DNA of 64,000 nt from Enterococcaceae bacterium (GCA_022649665.1 JALCOL010000011.1:20419-84418); one strand, 5' to 3'; positions 50,970 through 59,137 are shown, counted from the stretch's first letter. A program made the numbers and translations. Notes: generated from the sequence alone by a model not told the origin.

Positions 50970-50997
50970 ATGTGAAGTAGAAAAAAACACTTCACAT
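50970..50997. promoter_or_regulatory. Perfect inverted repeat over the relaxase ribosome binding site region
   Basis: ATGTGAAGT (50970-50978) and ACTTCACAT (50989-50997) are perfect 9-bp arms with a 10-base A-rich loop, ending 3 bases before GGAGGTG. It could be an operator for the relaxase's own HTH domain or an RNA hairpin limiting translation. Confidence 0.55.
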
Positions 50998-51012
50998 TTG
51001 GAGGTGAACTAT

Positions 51013-52197
51013 TTGGAACAAGAGATTTACACCCGTGAATTGCTGAAAGAAAGACGGACTTCTTTTGGCGTTTCACAAAATAAGCTAGCCGTTGCTTGTA
51101 ACCTTTCACGTGAGTACATTAATAAAATTGAATCTGGGCTTCTGACATCTCCTGATACGACTCTAGAGAAGATATTTAAGCAGTTAGCTACGTTTGATCC
51201 TGACCTTCCCCTAACGCTTTTATTTGACTATGTACGCATTCGCTTTCCTACAACTGATGTAAAAAAAGTGATTCAAGAAATACTGCATTTAAAGTTTGAT
51301 TATATGATTCATGAAGATCATGCCTTTTATTCTTATCAAGAACAATATATCATGGGCGATATTATCATCATGCTATCTAATGAAGAAAATAAAGGCGTAT
51401 TGTTAGAATTAAAAGGTCACGGCTGTAGACAGTTAGAAAGATTTCTTTTAGTGCAACATAGAGGCTGGTATGACTTCTTTAGAGATTGTTTAGCGGCTAA
51501 CGGTGTTATGAAGCGATTGGATTTAGCTATTAACGATCGTACGGGCATTTTAAATATACCTGATTTGACTGCAAAATGTCAGAGTGAAGAATGTATTTCA
51601 CTTTTTAGAACCTTCAAAAGTTATCGTTCAGGTGAGTTGGTACGAAATGACGGAAAAGAAGATATGGGAAATACGCTTTATATTGGGAGTTTGAAGAGTG
51701 AAGTTTATTTTTGTCTGTACGAAAAAGATTATGAACAATATATAAAATTAGGCATTCCAATAGAAGAAAGTGATGTTAAAAATCGTTTTGAAATTCGTTT
51801 GAAGAATGACCGTGCTGTCCATGCTTTAACAGATTTACTAGAAAATCACGATATCGAAAGAACAGCCTTCTCCATTATCAATCGTTATGTAAGATTTGCG
51901 GATTATGAAGAAAATAAAAGGCGAACAGACTGGAAAAATAATGAGAGTTGGGACAGATTTATAGGGAAAAATCGGTCCCAACTTCAACTAACTTCCGATC
52001 CGCAACCATACACATTAGATCGTACCTTAAATTGGTTAGGACGGCAGGTGGCTCCTACTTGGAAACTTGTTTCCGAGCTAGATAAACTTCAGGATACTTC
52101 TTATATTGAAGATATGATAAAGAATGCAGAACTATCTAATCATCAAAAAAAGATATTGGAACAACAAAATATAGAAATTGAAAAATTAGTTACTTAA
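51013..52197 (+). CDS. MobT/Rep_trans relaxase (Tn916 Orf20-like) with N-terminal HTH
   Basis: This 394-residue protein would nick oriT to start transfer and may support rolling-circle replication. An XRE-type helix-turn-helix (residues about 10-55: SFGVSQNKLAVACNLSREYI) is followed by a Rep_trans domain with VMKRLDLAINDRTG, the HUH-like metal region, then GNTLYIGSLKSEVYFCLYEKD and RFEIRLKNDRA. The order and length fit Tn916 Orf20 and ICEBs1 NicK relatives. TTG 51013 follows GGAGGTG by 6 bases. No coupling ATPase is encoded nearby. Confidence 0.85.
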   Translation: MEQEIYTRELLKERRTSFGVSQNKLAVACNLSREYINKIESGLLTSPDTTLEKIFKQLATFDPDLPLTLLFDYVRIRFPTTDVKKVIQEILHLKFDYMIHEDHAFYSYQEQYIMGDIIIMLSNEENKGVLLELKGHGCRQLERFLLVQHRGWYDFFRDCLAANGVMKRLDLAINDRTGILNIPDLTAKCQSEECISLFRTFKSYRSGELVRNDGKEDMGNTLYIGSLKSEVYFCLYEKDYEQYIKLGIPIEESDVKNRFEIRLKNDRAVHALTDLLENHDIERTAFSIINRYVRFADYEENKRRTDWKNNESWDRFIGKNRSQLQLTSDPQPYTLDRTLNWLGRQVAPTWKLVSELDKLQDTSYIEDMIKNAELSNHQKKILEQQNIEIEKLVT

Positions 52198-52239
52198 AAG
52201 TAAGTGGGATCTAACTCCACGCATTAAGCAACTTAACCA

Positions 52240-52275
52240 CCTCTTTTTCTTATTTCATCACTAAGAAAAAGAGGG
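52240..52275. terminator. Hairpin after the relaxase gene
   Basis: CCTCTTTTTCTTA and TAAGAAAAAGAGG form a perfect 13-bp stem with a 9-base loop, 43 bases after the relaxase stop. No T-run follows beyond GTTTTG, so it may be a partial terminator or stability element. Confidence 0.6.
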
Positions 52276-52281
52276 ACAGTT

Positions 52282-52446
52282 TTGAGTATAAACGACTACT
52301 ACATCGATTCAGTTAAATTTGCACGGCAGCACACCGCGATTAAACCTAATCCATCATCCGTTGCCATTATTAAAACCCGCCATATCAAGATCCGCATTTC
52401 CCAGACTTGTTCAAAATCATTTGCCCTTTCTTTGTTGAAGGATTAG
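52282..52446 (+). pseudogene. Possible gene remnant
   Basis: A 54-codon open frame (TTG start, MSINDYYIDSVKFARQHTAI...) has higher GC than the surrounding DNA and no ribosome binding site. I do not recognise it; it may be a leftover of a lost gene between the relaxase and the cargo. The stretch 52447-52638 shows nothing else supportable. Confidence 0.25.
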
Positions 52447-52638
52447 AAGCGGAATGCTGATTGATTTTTCCCGAATTCCAAACTGTCAATTAAGTCACCA
52501 AATACACGGATGTCTCGTAAAACATCAACAGGTTAGCAGTGGATGTGAGCGGTGAATTCGAATTAAATTTATACAGATCTAAGATTTTTAGGATTTTTTT
52601 AAATTTGTAATATGTAAAGTAAGCGAAAAGGTTGAGTT

Positions 52639-52737
52639 ATGACAATGAACCGACCAAAAATGGCAGTATTGATAATATGCGAAGTTAATGGTGATATTCT
52701 TAATTCATCAAGTATGAAAGACGTGTTTGTGAAATGA
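52639..52737 (+). CDS. Small ORF coupled to the ABC ATPase start
   Basis: A 32-residue frame (MTMNRPKMAVLIICEVNGDI, ending KDVFVK) ends in TGA overlapping the ATG of the ABC ATPase (ATGA), a typical sign of translational coupling. The ribosome binding site (AAAAGG) is weak. It could be a leader peptide or chance. It contains one Cys but no resemblance to the downstream precursor peptide. Confidence 0.35.
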   Translation: MTMNRPKMAVLIICEVNGDILNSSSMKDVFVK

Positions 52738-53396
52738 TAAATATTAATATTTCAATAGGCTATCAGAATGATGTTTTCTATAAAAACTGTAACTTTAAAT
52801 TTCCTGATCATGGGATTATTTCATTTGTTGGAGAAAATGGAAGTGGAAAATCGACAATCTATAAAACTTTGTTGGGAATGATTCCGCCAGTGGACGGGAA
52901 AGTTCCAAAAATTATTAGCTCGCAAAGTGCCGTGGTATCTGACTATATAAGTATTCCAGAAGAAATCAGTGTTAACAATTTACTGGAACTTTTAGGAAAA
53001 GGAAGAACCGATAATACAAGGAAGTCATATCCTGAACTACATGATTATGTTTCGAACTTATCTAATCAGAAAATGTCTAGGCTCAGTTCGGGACAAAAAA
53101 GATGTGTTGAAATATATTCTGTTTTAGCTTCTGGAAAAAAGGTTATATTCTTAGACGAGGCTAGTAATGGATTGGATTTCAAAAACAAATCTCTTTTTCT
53201 TAATCAAGTAAGAAAGCTTTCGAAGCAAGATATATTATTTTTTCATACGTCCCATGATCTAGATGATGTAAGTTATCTAGCTGGAGATATTTATGCACTA
53301 TTCAAAGACAAGGGTGAAATAGATAAGTTCACAGGGAATCCAGATGATATTCAAGATTTGCGACACTTTTTAGGATATGGAAGGAGTGAATCTTAG
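52734..53396 (+). CDS. ABC transporter ATP-binding protein of the RiPP operon (YydI-like)
   Basis: The 220-residue ATPase has Walker A GENGSGKSTIYK near residue 34, signature LSSGQKRCVE near 119, Walker B KVIFLDEASNGLD near 137 and switch HTSHD near 172. It is short and lacks membrane segments, so it works with the permease encoded next. In the B. subtilis yyd operon the equivalent pair (YydI, about 209 residues, and YydJ) handles peptide export or self-protection. Here it is the first main gene of the operon; its end overlaps a weak upstream start of the permease. Confidence 0.85.
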   Translation: MININISIGYQNDVFYKNCNFKFPDHGIISFVGENGSGKSTIYKTLLGMIPPVDGKVPKIISSQSAVVSDYISIPEEISVNNLLELLGKGRTDNTRKSYPELHDYVSNLSNQKMSRLSSGQKRCVEIYSVLASGKKVIFLDEASNGLDFKNKSLFLNQVRKLSKQDILFFHTSHDLDDVSYLAGDIYALFKDKGEIDKFTGNPDDIQDLRHFLGYGRSES

Positions 53397-53397
53397 G

Positions 53398-54153
53398 ATG
53401 AAAAGACTATTTAAATTCGAGTTCACTCGATTGAAAAATACAAAATTACTCATATTGATGCCAGCAGTATTCATAGTTATTGGCTTGGCCGGAATGTTAC
53501 TAGCAAATGTATTTTATGAGAAGGTTGACTCCGAAATAAAGATTTTAAATGTTTTAAATGCCTATAATCAGTTTACATTCATTTTTTTCTCTTTCATCTA
53601 CATTTTGGTATTTGCTCAAGATTATAAAAAAGGAATAAATGTGTTTATGGAACAAATTGGTTTTAGTGAAAGAGAGGTCTTATGTTCAAAAGGCGTGTGG
53701 CTTTACTTGATTTCGCTCTTATCGACAAATATTACCCTGATAATATTATTCTTTTATCTCGGAAATAATGATATATCTTATCTATGTACGATGTTGTTTT
53801 CTCTCGATTTGAATCTCATTTTTATTATCCTATTTTCAATGTTTCTTGCGGTCTTAGTAAAAAATAACATGATAGCCACTCTAATCTGTTTTGCAATGTT
53901 TATTGTTTTCAATACCGCAAACCTTCTCTGTTTTGGCATTTTTAATCAAGCTGATCCTAACAGTATTTCATATAATGCTATTTACCAAGCTATTGGTGAA
54001 AAAGTGACTCAAGATACATTGAATAGTCTACCTTTCAGATTGGCTGACTATACCCTCCCGCTGATTATTCTTCCAAATATCGTTTGGATAATACTATTAG
54101 CTTTGACTATACTATTTTTGACTAGGAAAGGAAGAAAGACTAATGGGTTATAA
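53398..54153 (+). CDS. ABC transporter permease of the RiPP operon (YydJ-like)
   Basis: The 251-residue protein has six hydrophobic segments (about residues 18-40, 53-73, 98-122, 133-158, 163-187 and 222-246), typical of ABC-2 permeases. ATG 53398 follows AAGGAG by 11 bases and directly follows the ATPase stop; an in-frame ATG at 53377 overlaps the ATPase gene and lacks a site. Its last 11 bases overlap the radical SAM gene. Size matches YydJ (about 240 residues, from memory). Likely role: export of, or immunity to, the modified peptide. Confidence 0.8.
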   Translation: MKRLFKFEFTRLKNTKLLILMPAVFIVIGLAGMLLANVFYEKVDSEIKILNVLNAYNQFTFIFFSFIYILVFAQDYKKGINVFMEQIGFSEREVLCSKGVWLYLISLLSTNITLIILFFYLGNNDISYLCTMLFSLDLNLIFIILFSMFLAVLVKNNMIATLICFAMFIVFNTANLLCFGIFNQADPNSISYNAIYQAIGEKVTQDTLNSLPFRLADYTLPLIILPNIVWIILLALTILFLTRKGRKTNGL

Positions 54154-55117
54154 TACGTTAGCATTTACAATTCACCGACGCTGCAATGCATCATGCGCGA
54201 TGTGCTGTTTTCAATCTAATCCAAGGTGCACGGAGTCATTAGATCGAGAGCGGGTAAAGGAATACATTAGACAAACAGCTGATATTCCTGACATTAAAAC
54301 TGTGTCCTTTACAGGAGGAGAGCCATTTCTAACTTTTCAAGACCTTGAAGAATTCATTGAGTTGGCAAGTCAGTCTGGTAAACGAGTGACGACTATCACA
54401 AATGGATTCTGGGCGAGGGACTACTCAATTGCTTTTGATAAATTAAGTAGATTAAAAGCGTTAGGGTTGAGTCACATAAGTTTAAGTCACGATAATTATC
54501 ATCACGAGTTTGTTAAGAGTGAGTATGTAAAAATCGTTTTGGAAGCGGCTGTGCAGTTAGAAATTTCGACTACTTTATCAATGGTAGTAAAAAAGGACGA
54601 AAAAGTCGGTCACTTAATTGATTCAATTGGTTCTGGACTATATGGCCCAGAAATATATGTTGTTCCTTGTCTACCAGCTGGTGGTGCTTCGATCGTTTTC
54701 AATGATGAAGATTTTCATCGGACGTTATCAATTGAAGGCCTGAGATGTATATACGATGGAAACATTATTGTGTCTTATGACGGCTTTATTTATCCTTGTT
54801 GTTCTCAAATGATTTTGGATACAGGCTTGACTGTGGGCAGTTTTGAAAGACTTTCGCTATCTCAAGCTTTGGATAAAATCAACAATAACTCATTATTATA
54901 TTTACTACGGAATGAAAAATTTGACTTCTTCATTGATATTGCAATAAACAAATTGGGCATGGTACTACCCGAAAAAGTGGTTAATGTTTGTGAGTTATGT
55001 GCAATATTGTTTACACCAGAGAATGTACCCCTTTTCGCACCATTTATCATGGATAGAATTGAAGAACTTGAAAAGGAGCAAGCATCTAAAGATGAAGTTA
55101 GGGCGTTACTATCATAG
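54143..55117 (+). CDS. Radical SAM peptide-modifying enzyme with SPASM/twitch-like C-terminus (YydG-like)
   Basis: The 324-residue enzyme carries the radical SAM cluster motif CNASCAMC (Cys14, Cys18, Cys21) and the SAM-binding TGGEP (residues 57-61). Extra cysteines Cys202, Cys219/220 (GFIYPCCSQ) and Cys283/286 (CELC) could bind an auxiliary iron-sulfur cluster. Length and layout fit the epimerase YydG (about 319 residues), which makes D-Val and D-Ile in YydF; a thioether-forming (sactipeptide) enzyme is the main alternative, since the precursor has one Cys. GGAAAGGAAG precedes the start. It overlaps both neighbours, so the operon is tightly coupled. Confidence 0.85.
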   Translation: MGYNTLAFTIHRRCNASCAMCCFQSNPRCTESLDRERVKEYIRQTADIPDIKTVSFTGGEPFLTFQDLEEFIELASQSGKRVTTITNGFWARDYSIAFDKLSRLKALGLSHISLSHDNYHHEFVKSEYVKIVLEAAVQLEISTTLSMVVKKDEKVGHLIDSIGSGLYGPEIYVVPCLPAGGASIVFNDEDFHRTLSIEGLRCIYDGNIIVSYDGFIYPCCSQMILDTGLTVGSFERLSLSQALDKINNNSLLYLLRNEKFDFFIDIAINKLGMVLPEKVVNVCELCAILFTPENVPLFAPFIMDRIEELEKEQASKDEVRALLS

Positions 55118-55835
55118 TCCCCAAATTGAACTATTCGAGAATACTGATAACGAGGTGTATGTAAAAAAAGGTGGAATGTACTTTTTTTCAGACTCAAGTT
55201 TATTTCAAAAGGAGCTTAATTCAAGCGATGCCCGAGAGATTTCATGTGGTCCAACTGATTACATTGCAATCGTTCTGGTACTGGGATCGTTTCTCCTGAT
55301 TATATCAGAGATTACTTTTTCATACTATTTAATTTTTAATGACAAAATCTCTACGGGAAAAAATGATGCCAGTACTTTGTTTCTAAGTATGGGGTTTCTA
55401 TGCATTAATATTTTTCTTCATGAGATTGCACATGCATCATGGTTAAGAATTTGGCAACGAAAACCTGGTAATATCAAAATTCGTAGGAAGTTCATTTTTC
55501 CCATGATTGTAGTAGATACATCCGATAGCTATTTGCTTCCAAGAAACAGGCGATTAGCTGTCTATGCTGGTGGAGTTATGATGAATTCATGGACTATTTT
55601 CCTTCTTTGGATGATTGCACCTCAATATTTTGACATAGTGTTCCCAACAATTTCTATGGTATTATATTGCCTTATTCCGTTTGGTGGTATTAGAAATGAT
55701 GGGTTTCATATTCTTTTCTCGGTGATTTTGAAACGAGAGAGTATAAAAAATCAGAGGTCATGGGTAGACATTGTTGGGCTTGTCATGTTTTCAGTGCTAA
55801 TGTTGTATCCTTTATTAGTTAGTCTTTTTAGATAA
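55092..55835 (+). CDS. M50-family membrane zinc protease (YydH-like)
   Basis: The 247-residue protein has the zinc motif FLHEIAHASW (His110, Glu111, His114) at the start of a membrane helix and a second-ligand motif GGIRNDGFHIL near residue 205, matching the site-2 protease pattern. There are about five membrane helices after a soluble N-terminal 55 residues. It probably cuts the leader from the modified precursor, as proposed for YydH. ATG 55092 was chosen because AAGGAG lies 12 bases upstream and it overlaps the radical SAM stop by 26 bases; a longer frame would start deep inside the enzyme gene. Confidence 0.85.
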   Translation: MKLGRYYHSPQIELFENTDNEVYVKKGGMYFFSDSSLFQKELNSSDAREISCGPTDYIAIVLVLGSFLLIISEITFSYYLIFNDKISTGKNDASTLFLSMGFLCINIFLHEIAHASWLRIWQRKPGNIKIRRKFIFPMIVVDTSDSYLLPRNRRLAVYAGGVMMNSWTIFLLWMIAPQYFDIVFPTISMVLYCLIPFGGIRNDGFHILFSVILKRESIKNQRSWVDIVGLVMFSVLMLYPLLVSLFR

Positions 55836-55901
55836 ATCGAGATAAATCGAGGTCTCACTTGGGGCACTCTTTTTATAAATAAATTATTGGAGGTGTTTTT
55901 T

Positions 55902-56060
55902 ATGGAAGAACGCAAAGCTATGGCTCTGTCTCAAGAGAAATTAGAAGATGAGAGCAAAAAAATGGATGGATTCCAAAAAGATCTTAAAGATCTGAAGGAG
56001 CTTGACCCAATCGAAAGTCCTGCATGCATTATTGGGAAATACTTCATCGTATCTTCATAA
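55902..56060 (+). CDS. RiPP precursor peptide (epipeptide-operon position, novel core)
   Basis: A 52-residue peptide with a strong ribosome binding site (TTGGAGGTG). Residues 1-38 are highly charged and helical-looking (MEERKAMALSQEKLED...LKELDPIE), a typical leader. The last 14 (SPACIIGKYFIVSS, Ser39 to Ser52) are hydrophobic with a single Cys42, a typical core. It is the same size as YydF (49 residues) and lies in the same operon type, but does not share the YydF end WYFVKSKENRWILGSGH. Candidate changes: D-amino acids at Ile43/Ile44 or Ile49/Val50, or a thioether from Cys42. Probably exported after cleavage near Pro40. Confidence 0.75.
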   Translation: MEERKAMALSQEKLEDESKKMDGFQKDLKDLKELDPIESPACIIGKYFIVSS

Positions 56061-56071
56061 TGTAAAGTGTA

Positions 56072-56155
56072 TTCTCAAAGTGTTACCAGTGAGATTTTGA
56101 GAACAGACTGATAGGTAGACGACACCACCATTGTTTTGGTGGTGCCGTTTTCTCT
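56072..56155 (+). terminator. Double hairpin after the precursor gene
   Basis: TTCTCAAA/TTTGAGAA (56072-56104) is followed by CACCACCA-loop-TGGTGGTG (56123-56144) and CCGTTTTCTCTTG. The second is a clear intrinsic terminator. The first may protect the short precursor message. Confidence 0.8.
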
Positions 56156-56279
56156 TGTTTATTCTGTTAATGCTTGTTACATACTATTAGATGGCTTATC
56201 ATTAGTATATGATTATGAAAGGTATTGCTGATGGGTTAAGATAGTAATATGAGCATTACATAATTGTTGAGGTGTTTTT

Positions 56280-56999
56280 ATGATCAAAGTAGCAATCTGT
56301 GAAGATAATGTAGAGCAATTAGCTGAACTAGTTGGTGTCTTATCATCTCTCCATAATGGTAGAATGGAGATTGATGAGTTTGATGATGGTACTGATCTGC
56401 TAAAATATTTAGAGAAAAATCCAAAGTACTATCAAGTCTATTTCTTTGATATTGAAATGCAGAATTCAAATGGAGTAGAAGTAGCAAAAAACGTTCGAAA
56501 AATGGATACCTCAGCCATAATTGTTTTTGTGACTTCCTATACCGAATACATGAGAGATGTATTCGACGTGCTAACTTTTGATTATATCGTTAAGCCCTTT
56601 AAAAAGAGTGAAATAGAAAAAGTTTATCACAGAATACTTGAATACTATAAAACATCAGATCAATATTTTAGTTTTTCACAAAAAAGAGTCTCGCACGTAA
56701 TACAAATAGATCAAATTTACTACTTTGAAAAACAAGGAAGAAGCATCGAGATAGTTACAACTGATAACGTATTTCAAACTAATTTGACGATTGGTGAAGT
56801 GTTAAGCCAATTAGATGAAACAAGGTTTGCCCGGATTAATTCAGGGATTATTGTGAATCTTTCTTTTGTTAGAAAAATTGAAGGTTCAGATTTATATGGT
56901 GGAACCATCATAACTGATGAGTTCATATTACCGATCAGCAGAAGATTTAAATCGGGGTTAAAAAGTAAAATGGTTACTTTTTTTAAGGGGAGGATGTAG
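56280..56999 (+). CDS. agrA: AgrA-type response regulator (LytTR)
   Basis: The 239-residue regulator has a receiver domain (residues 1-120; acidic pair Glu8-Asp9, phosphorylated Asp57 in YFFDIEMQ, Lys in IVKPFKK) and a LytTR DNA-binding domain (about 138-235, with SGIIVNLSFVRKI and LPISRRFK). GAGGTG precedes the ATG. It is encoded first, directly before its sensor kinase (1-base gap), unlike staphylococcal agrBDCA order. Likely targets are the RiPP operon and its own operon, but I could not identify LytTR direct repeats with confidence. Confidence 0.9.
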   Translation: MIKVAICEDNVEQLAELVGVLSSLHNGRMEIDEFDDGTDLLKYLEKNPKYYQVYFFDIEMQNSNGVEVAKNVRKMDTSAIIVFVTSYTEYMRDVFDVLTFDYIVKPFKKSEIEKVYHRILEYYKTSDQYFSFSQKRVSHVIQIDQIYYFEKQGRSIEIVTTDNVFQTNLTIGEVLSQLDETRFARINSGIIVNLSFVRKIEGSDLYGGTIITDEFILPISRRFKSGLKSKMVTFFKGRM

Positions 57000-58298
57000 A
57001 TGCAGATTTTAAAGGTCTCCTCGATGTTATTAAGTATCTACGAATTCTGTCTATATTATTATTTTTTCACAAACCTTGGGTATCAGTTTAAAAAATTTAA
57101 CATGAAGCAAAAACTCTTGATTGCTATACTTTTAATATTGCAATATGAATTAGAAACAAATCTTCAATCAAACTTGATTAATTTGTTTGTTTCAGTAACT
57201 ATGGTTTACGTATTTACTTTTTTTCTCTTTCGTGATTGTAAAGCCTCATTTTTCTGGGTGATCTTTGTTTCTGTAATCAGCGTTTTAAGTGAGTTCATGG
57301 CTGCTGCATTGATGAACCCTCTACAGGGAGTGAGCAATCCAGCTAATACAAGTGGTTACCTTATACTTGGCGGAATTATTTCGAAATTACTTAAGACCAT
57401 AATCTTTATTGTAGTTATAGGATTTATTAGAAGAGCAAACGTCCCAGAGAGAATTAAATTGTCAAAAGTGATTATTGCTGGGCTATGTGTGTTACCTACA
57501 CTAACCGTTGCTTTTCTAATTGGCAGGTATATGATATTGATAAATAACAATGAAGATTTTAATTTCATTGTTGAAATCTTCTATTTATTGATATTACTTT
57601 TTGCAAATTTATTTGTACTATTTATGTTTATCGTTCTACAAGACAATCTAGGGAAGAAGTTGGAACTCGAAGAATTAAATAATGCGATAGTTGCTGACAA
57701 GTTATACTATGAAAATTTAGAAAAGTCACAAACACAAATTAGAATAGTCAAGCACGATATGAAGAATCTTCTTTTGGGGATTAAAGCTGACGTAAAAAAT
57801 GGCAGGATAAATGAAGCGTTAGCCACCGTAGATCGTTATTCTGATCAGATAGATAAATCTTTGCTAGTGAATTATTCTTCTAATTCTGCAATCAATCTAA
57901 TATTAAATGAAAAGATAAAACTTGCTAAACAACATAAAGTTGATATTGATTTGGAGGTCTTTATTCCTAAACAGCTTCAAATGGATAATGGGGTTTTCTC
58001 GGTAGTGTTTGGTAATCTGTTCGATAATGCAATTGAAGCAGTCAAGGAGGTCACACGAGATAGAAGAGTCATAAGCATTAGAATTACTTACTATGATCAA
58101 AGGTTACTATTGGTTATTAAAAATCCAGTCAACCAAAGTAGTTTTGATGAAAGTTTCCTATCTACAAAAGACGATCCAGAAAATCATGGATACGGACTGA
58201 AATCAATTTATGATTTAATCGAAAAGGTTGATGGCTTGATTGACCGAATGGTAACAGATGGAGTGGTTGAATTCACAGTGGTGTTATGGGATAAATGA
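57000..58298 (+). CDS. agrC: AgrC-type membrane histidine kinase
   Basis: The 432-residue sensor has six or seven N-terminal membrane helices (residues 5-215) that would bind the cyclic pheromone, then an HPK10-type kinase: H-box RIVKHDMKNLLLG (His252), N-box FGNLFDNAIEAV near 330, G-box ENHGYGLKSIYD near 398. ATG 57000 starts right at the agrA stop with GGGGAGG upstream. All catalytic motifs are intact. Confidence 0.92.
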   Translation: MQILKVSSMLLSIYEFCLYYYFFTNLGYQFKKFNMKQKLLIAILLILQYELETNLQSNLINLFVSVTMVYVFTFFLFRDCKASFFWVIFVSVISVLSEFMAAALMNPLQGVSNPANTSGYLILGGIISKLLKTIIFIVVIGFIRRANVPERIKLSKVIIAGLCVLPTLTVAFLIGRYMILINNNEDFNFIVEIFYLLILLFANLFVLFMFIVLQDNLGKKLELEELNNAIVADKLYYENLEKSQTQIRIVKHDMKNLLLGIKADVKNGRINEALATVDRYSDQIDKSLLVNYSSNSAINLILNEKIKLAKQHKVDIDLEVFIPKQLQMDNGVFSVVFGNLFDNAIEAVKEVTRDRRVISIRITYYDQRLLLVIKNPVNQSSFDESFLSTKDDPENHGYGLKSIYDLIEKVDGLIDRMVTDGVVEFTVVLWDK

Positions 58299-58314
58299 AT
58301 GGAGGAAACATAAT

Positions 58315-58464
58315 ATGAAGATTTTTGATTTTACTTTAAGAGGGATAGCAAGCTTGGCTACAGTCTTTTCGTATAAAACAGCAAATGCAGCATGTTGGTT
58401 TTTGTTTTATCAGGATAAACTTCCTGATGAAGTGGCGTTGCTAAATAAAAAATATGATAAGTAA
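58315..58464 (+). CDS. agrD: AgrD-type autoinducer precursor peptide
   Basis: A 49-residue peptide with three AgrD parts: an amphipathic start (MKIFDFTLRGIASLATVF), the core around NAACWFLFYQ, and an acidic tail DKLPDEVALLNKK. By analogy with Listeria (ring CFMFV before YEPKSP) and L. plantarum LamD (CVGIW before FETKIPDEL), I predict a five-residue thiolactone ring Cys27-Trp-Phe-Leu-Phe31, with the tail cut before Tyr32. GGAGG precedes ATG 58315. Its end overlaps agrB by 11 bases. Confidence 0.88.
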   Translation: MKIFDFTLRGIASLATVFSYKTANAACWFLFYQDKLPDEVALLNKKYDK

Positions 58465-59005
58465 AAATCTAGTTAGGATAATGAAAAGTCGAAATTTAGT
58501 TGATGACTATCAGGCAGTAGTTGTGGGATACGGTATCAACCTGATTGTCGATACGGTAATCAATTTATTTTTGCTAATCACCTTTGGGTTACTAACTAAT
58601 AGTTTCGTTGAATTATTTGTCTTCTTTACTTTTTTTACCCTATTGCGATTTTATTGTGGCGGTTTCCATGCAAGTACGAGATGGCGATGCCTGATAATTT
58701 CTGGCGCGCTTATTATAATAGTCTTTCTAATAAATAAGTGGATCTATCAGAAAATGACAGTTGCTTTTCTGTTTATCGAATTACTATCTACTCTATTATT
58801 ATGGACTATATCTCCTATAGCATCAGATAATAAGCCTCTCTCTAGGAGTGAAAAAGGATCCTATAGTAGCTTAACAAAAAAAATTCTTGTAATAACTCAA
58901 ATTACAATACTTTTTAGTCATAAAATCATTGCAATTAATGCCGGAGTAGCAGTAATCATTGTGGCATGCAGTTCTTTGGTAGAGTTGTTACGGAAACAAG
59001 TGTGA
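58454..59005 (+). CDS. agrB: AgrB-type autoinducer-processing membrane protease
   Basis: AgrB cleaves the AgrD tail and forms the thiolactone. The 183-residue protein has the catalytic pair His72 and Cys79 in RFYCGGFHASTRWRC, with the 7-residue spacing of the family (His77/Cys84 in S. aureus), and five or six membrane helices. It overlaps agrD, so precursor and processing enzyme are made together. Confidence 0.92.
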   Translation: MISKNLVRIMKSRNLVDDYQAVVVGYGINLIVDTVINLFLLITFGLLTNSFVELFVFFTFFTLLRFYCGGFHASTRWRCLIISGALIIIVFLINKWIYQKMTVAFLFIELLSTLLLWTISPIASDNKPLSRSEKGSYSSLTKKILVITQITILFSHKIIAINAGVAVIIVACSSLVELLRKQV

Positions 59006-59137
59006 TTGTATCAGTTGAAGTAATAACTCACACACGCAGTAACTAATATCAGAAGGATGGGAAAGTCTCAACCGTGTATAATGCTTCAAGTGATTTGGAG
59101 TTCTTTGTGATATGCTTTTTGTATTATTGGTAAAGGG

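Noticed and set aside
54984..55091. Upstream in-frame extension of the M50 protease
   Set aside because: It would start deep inside the radical SAM gene with no ribosome binding site; ATG 55092 has AAGGAG properly placed.
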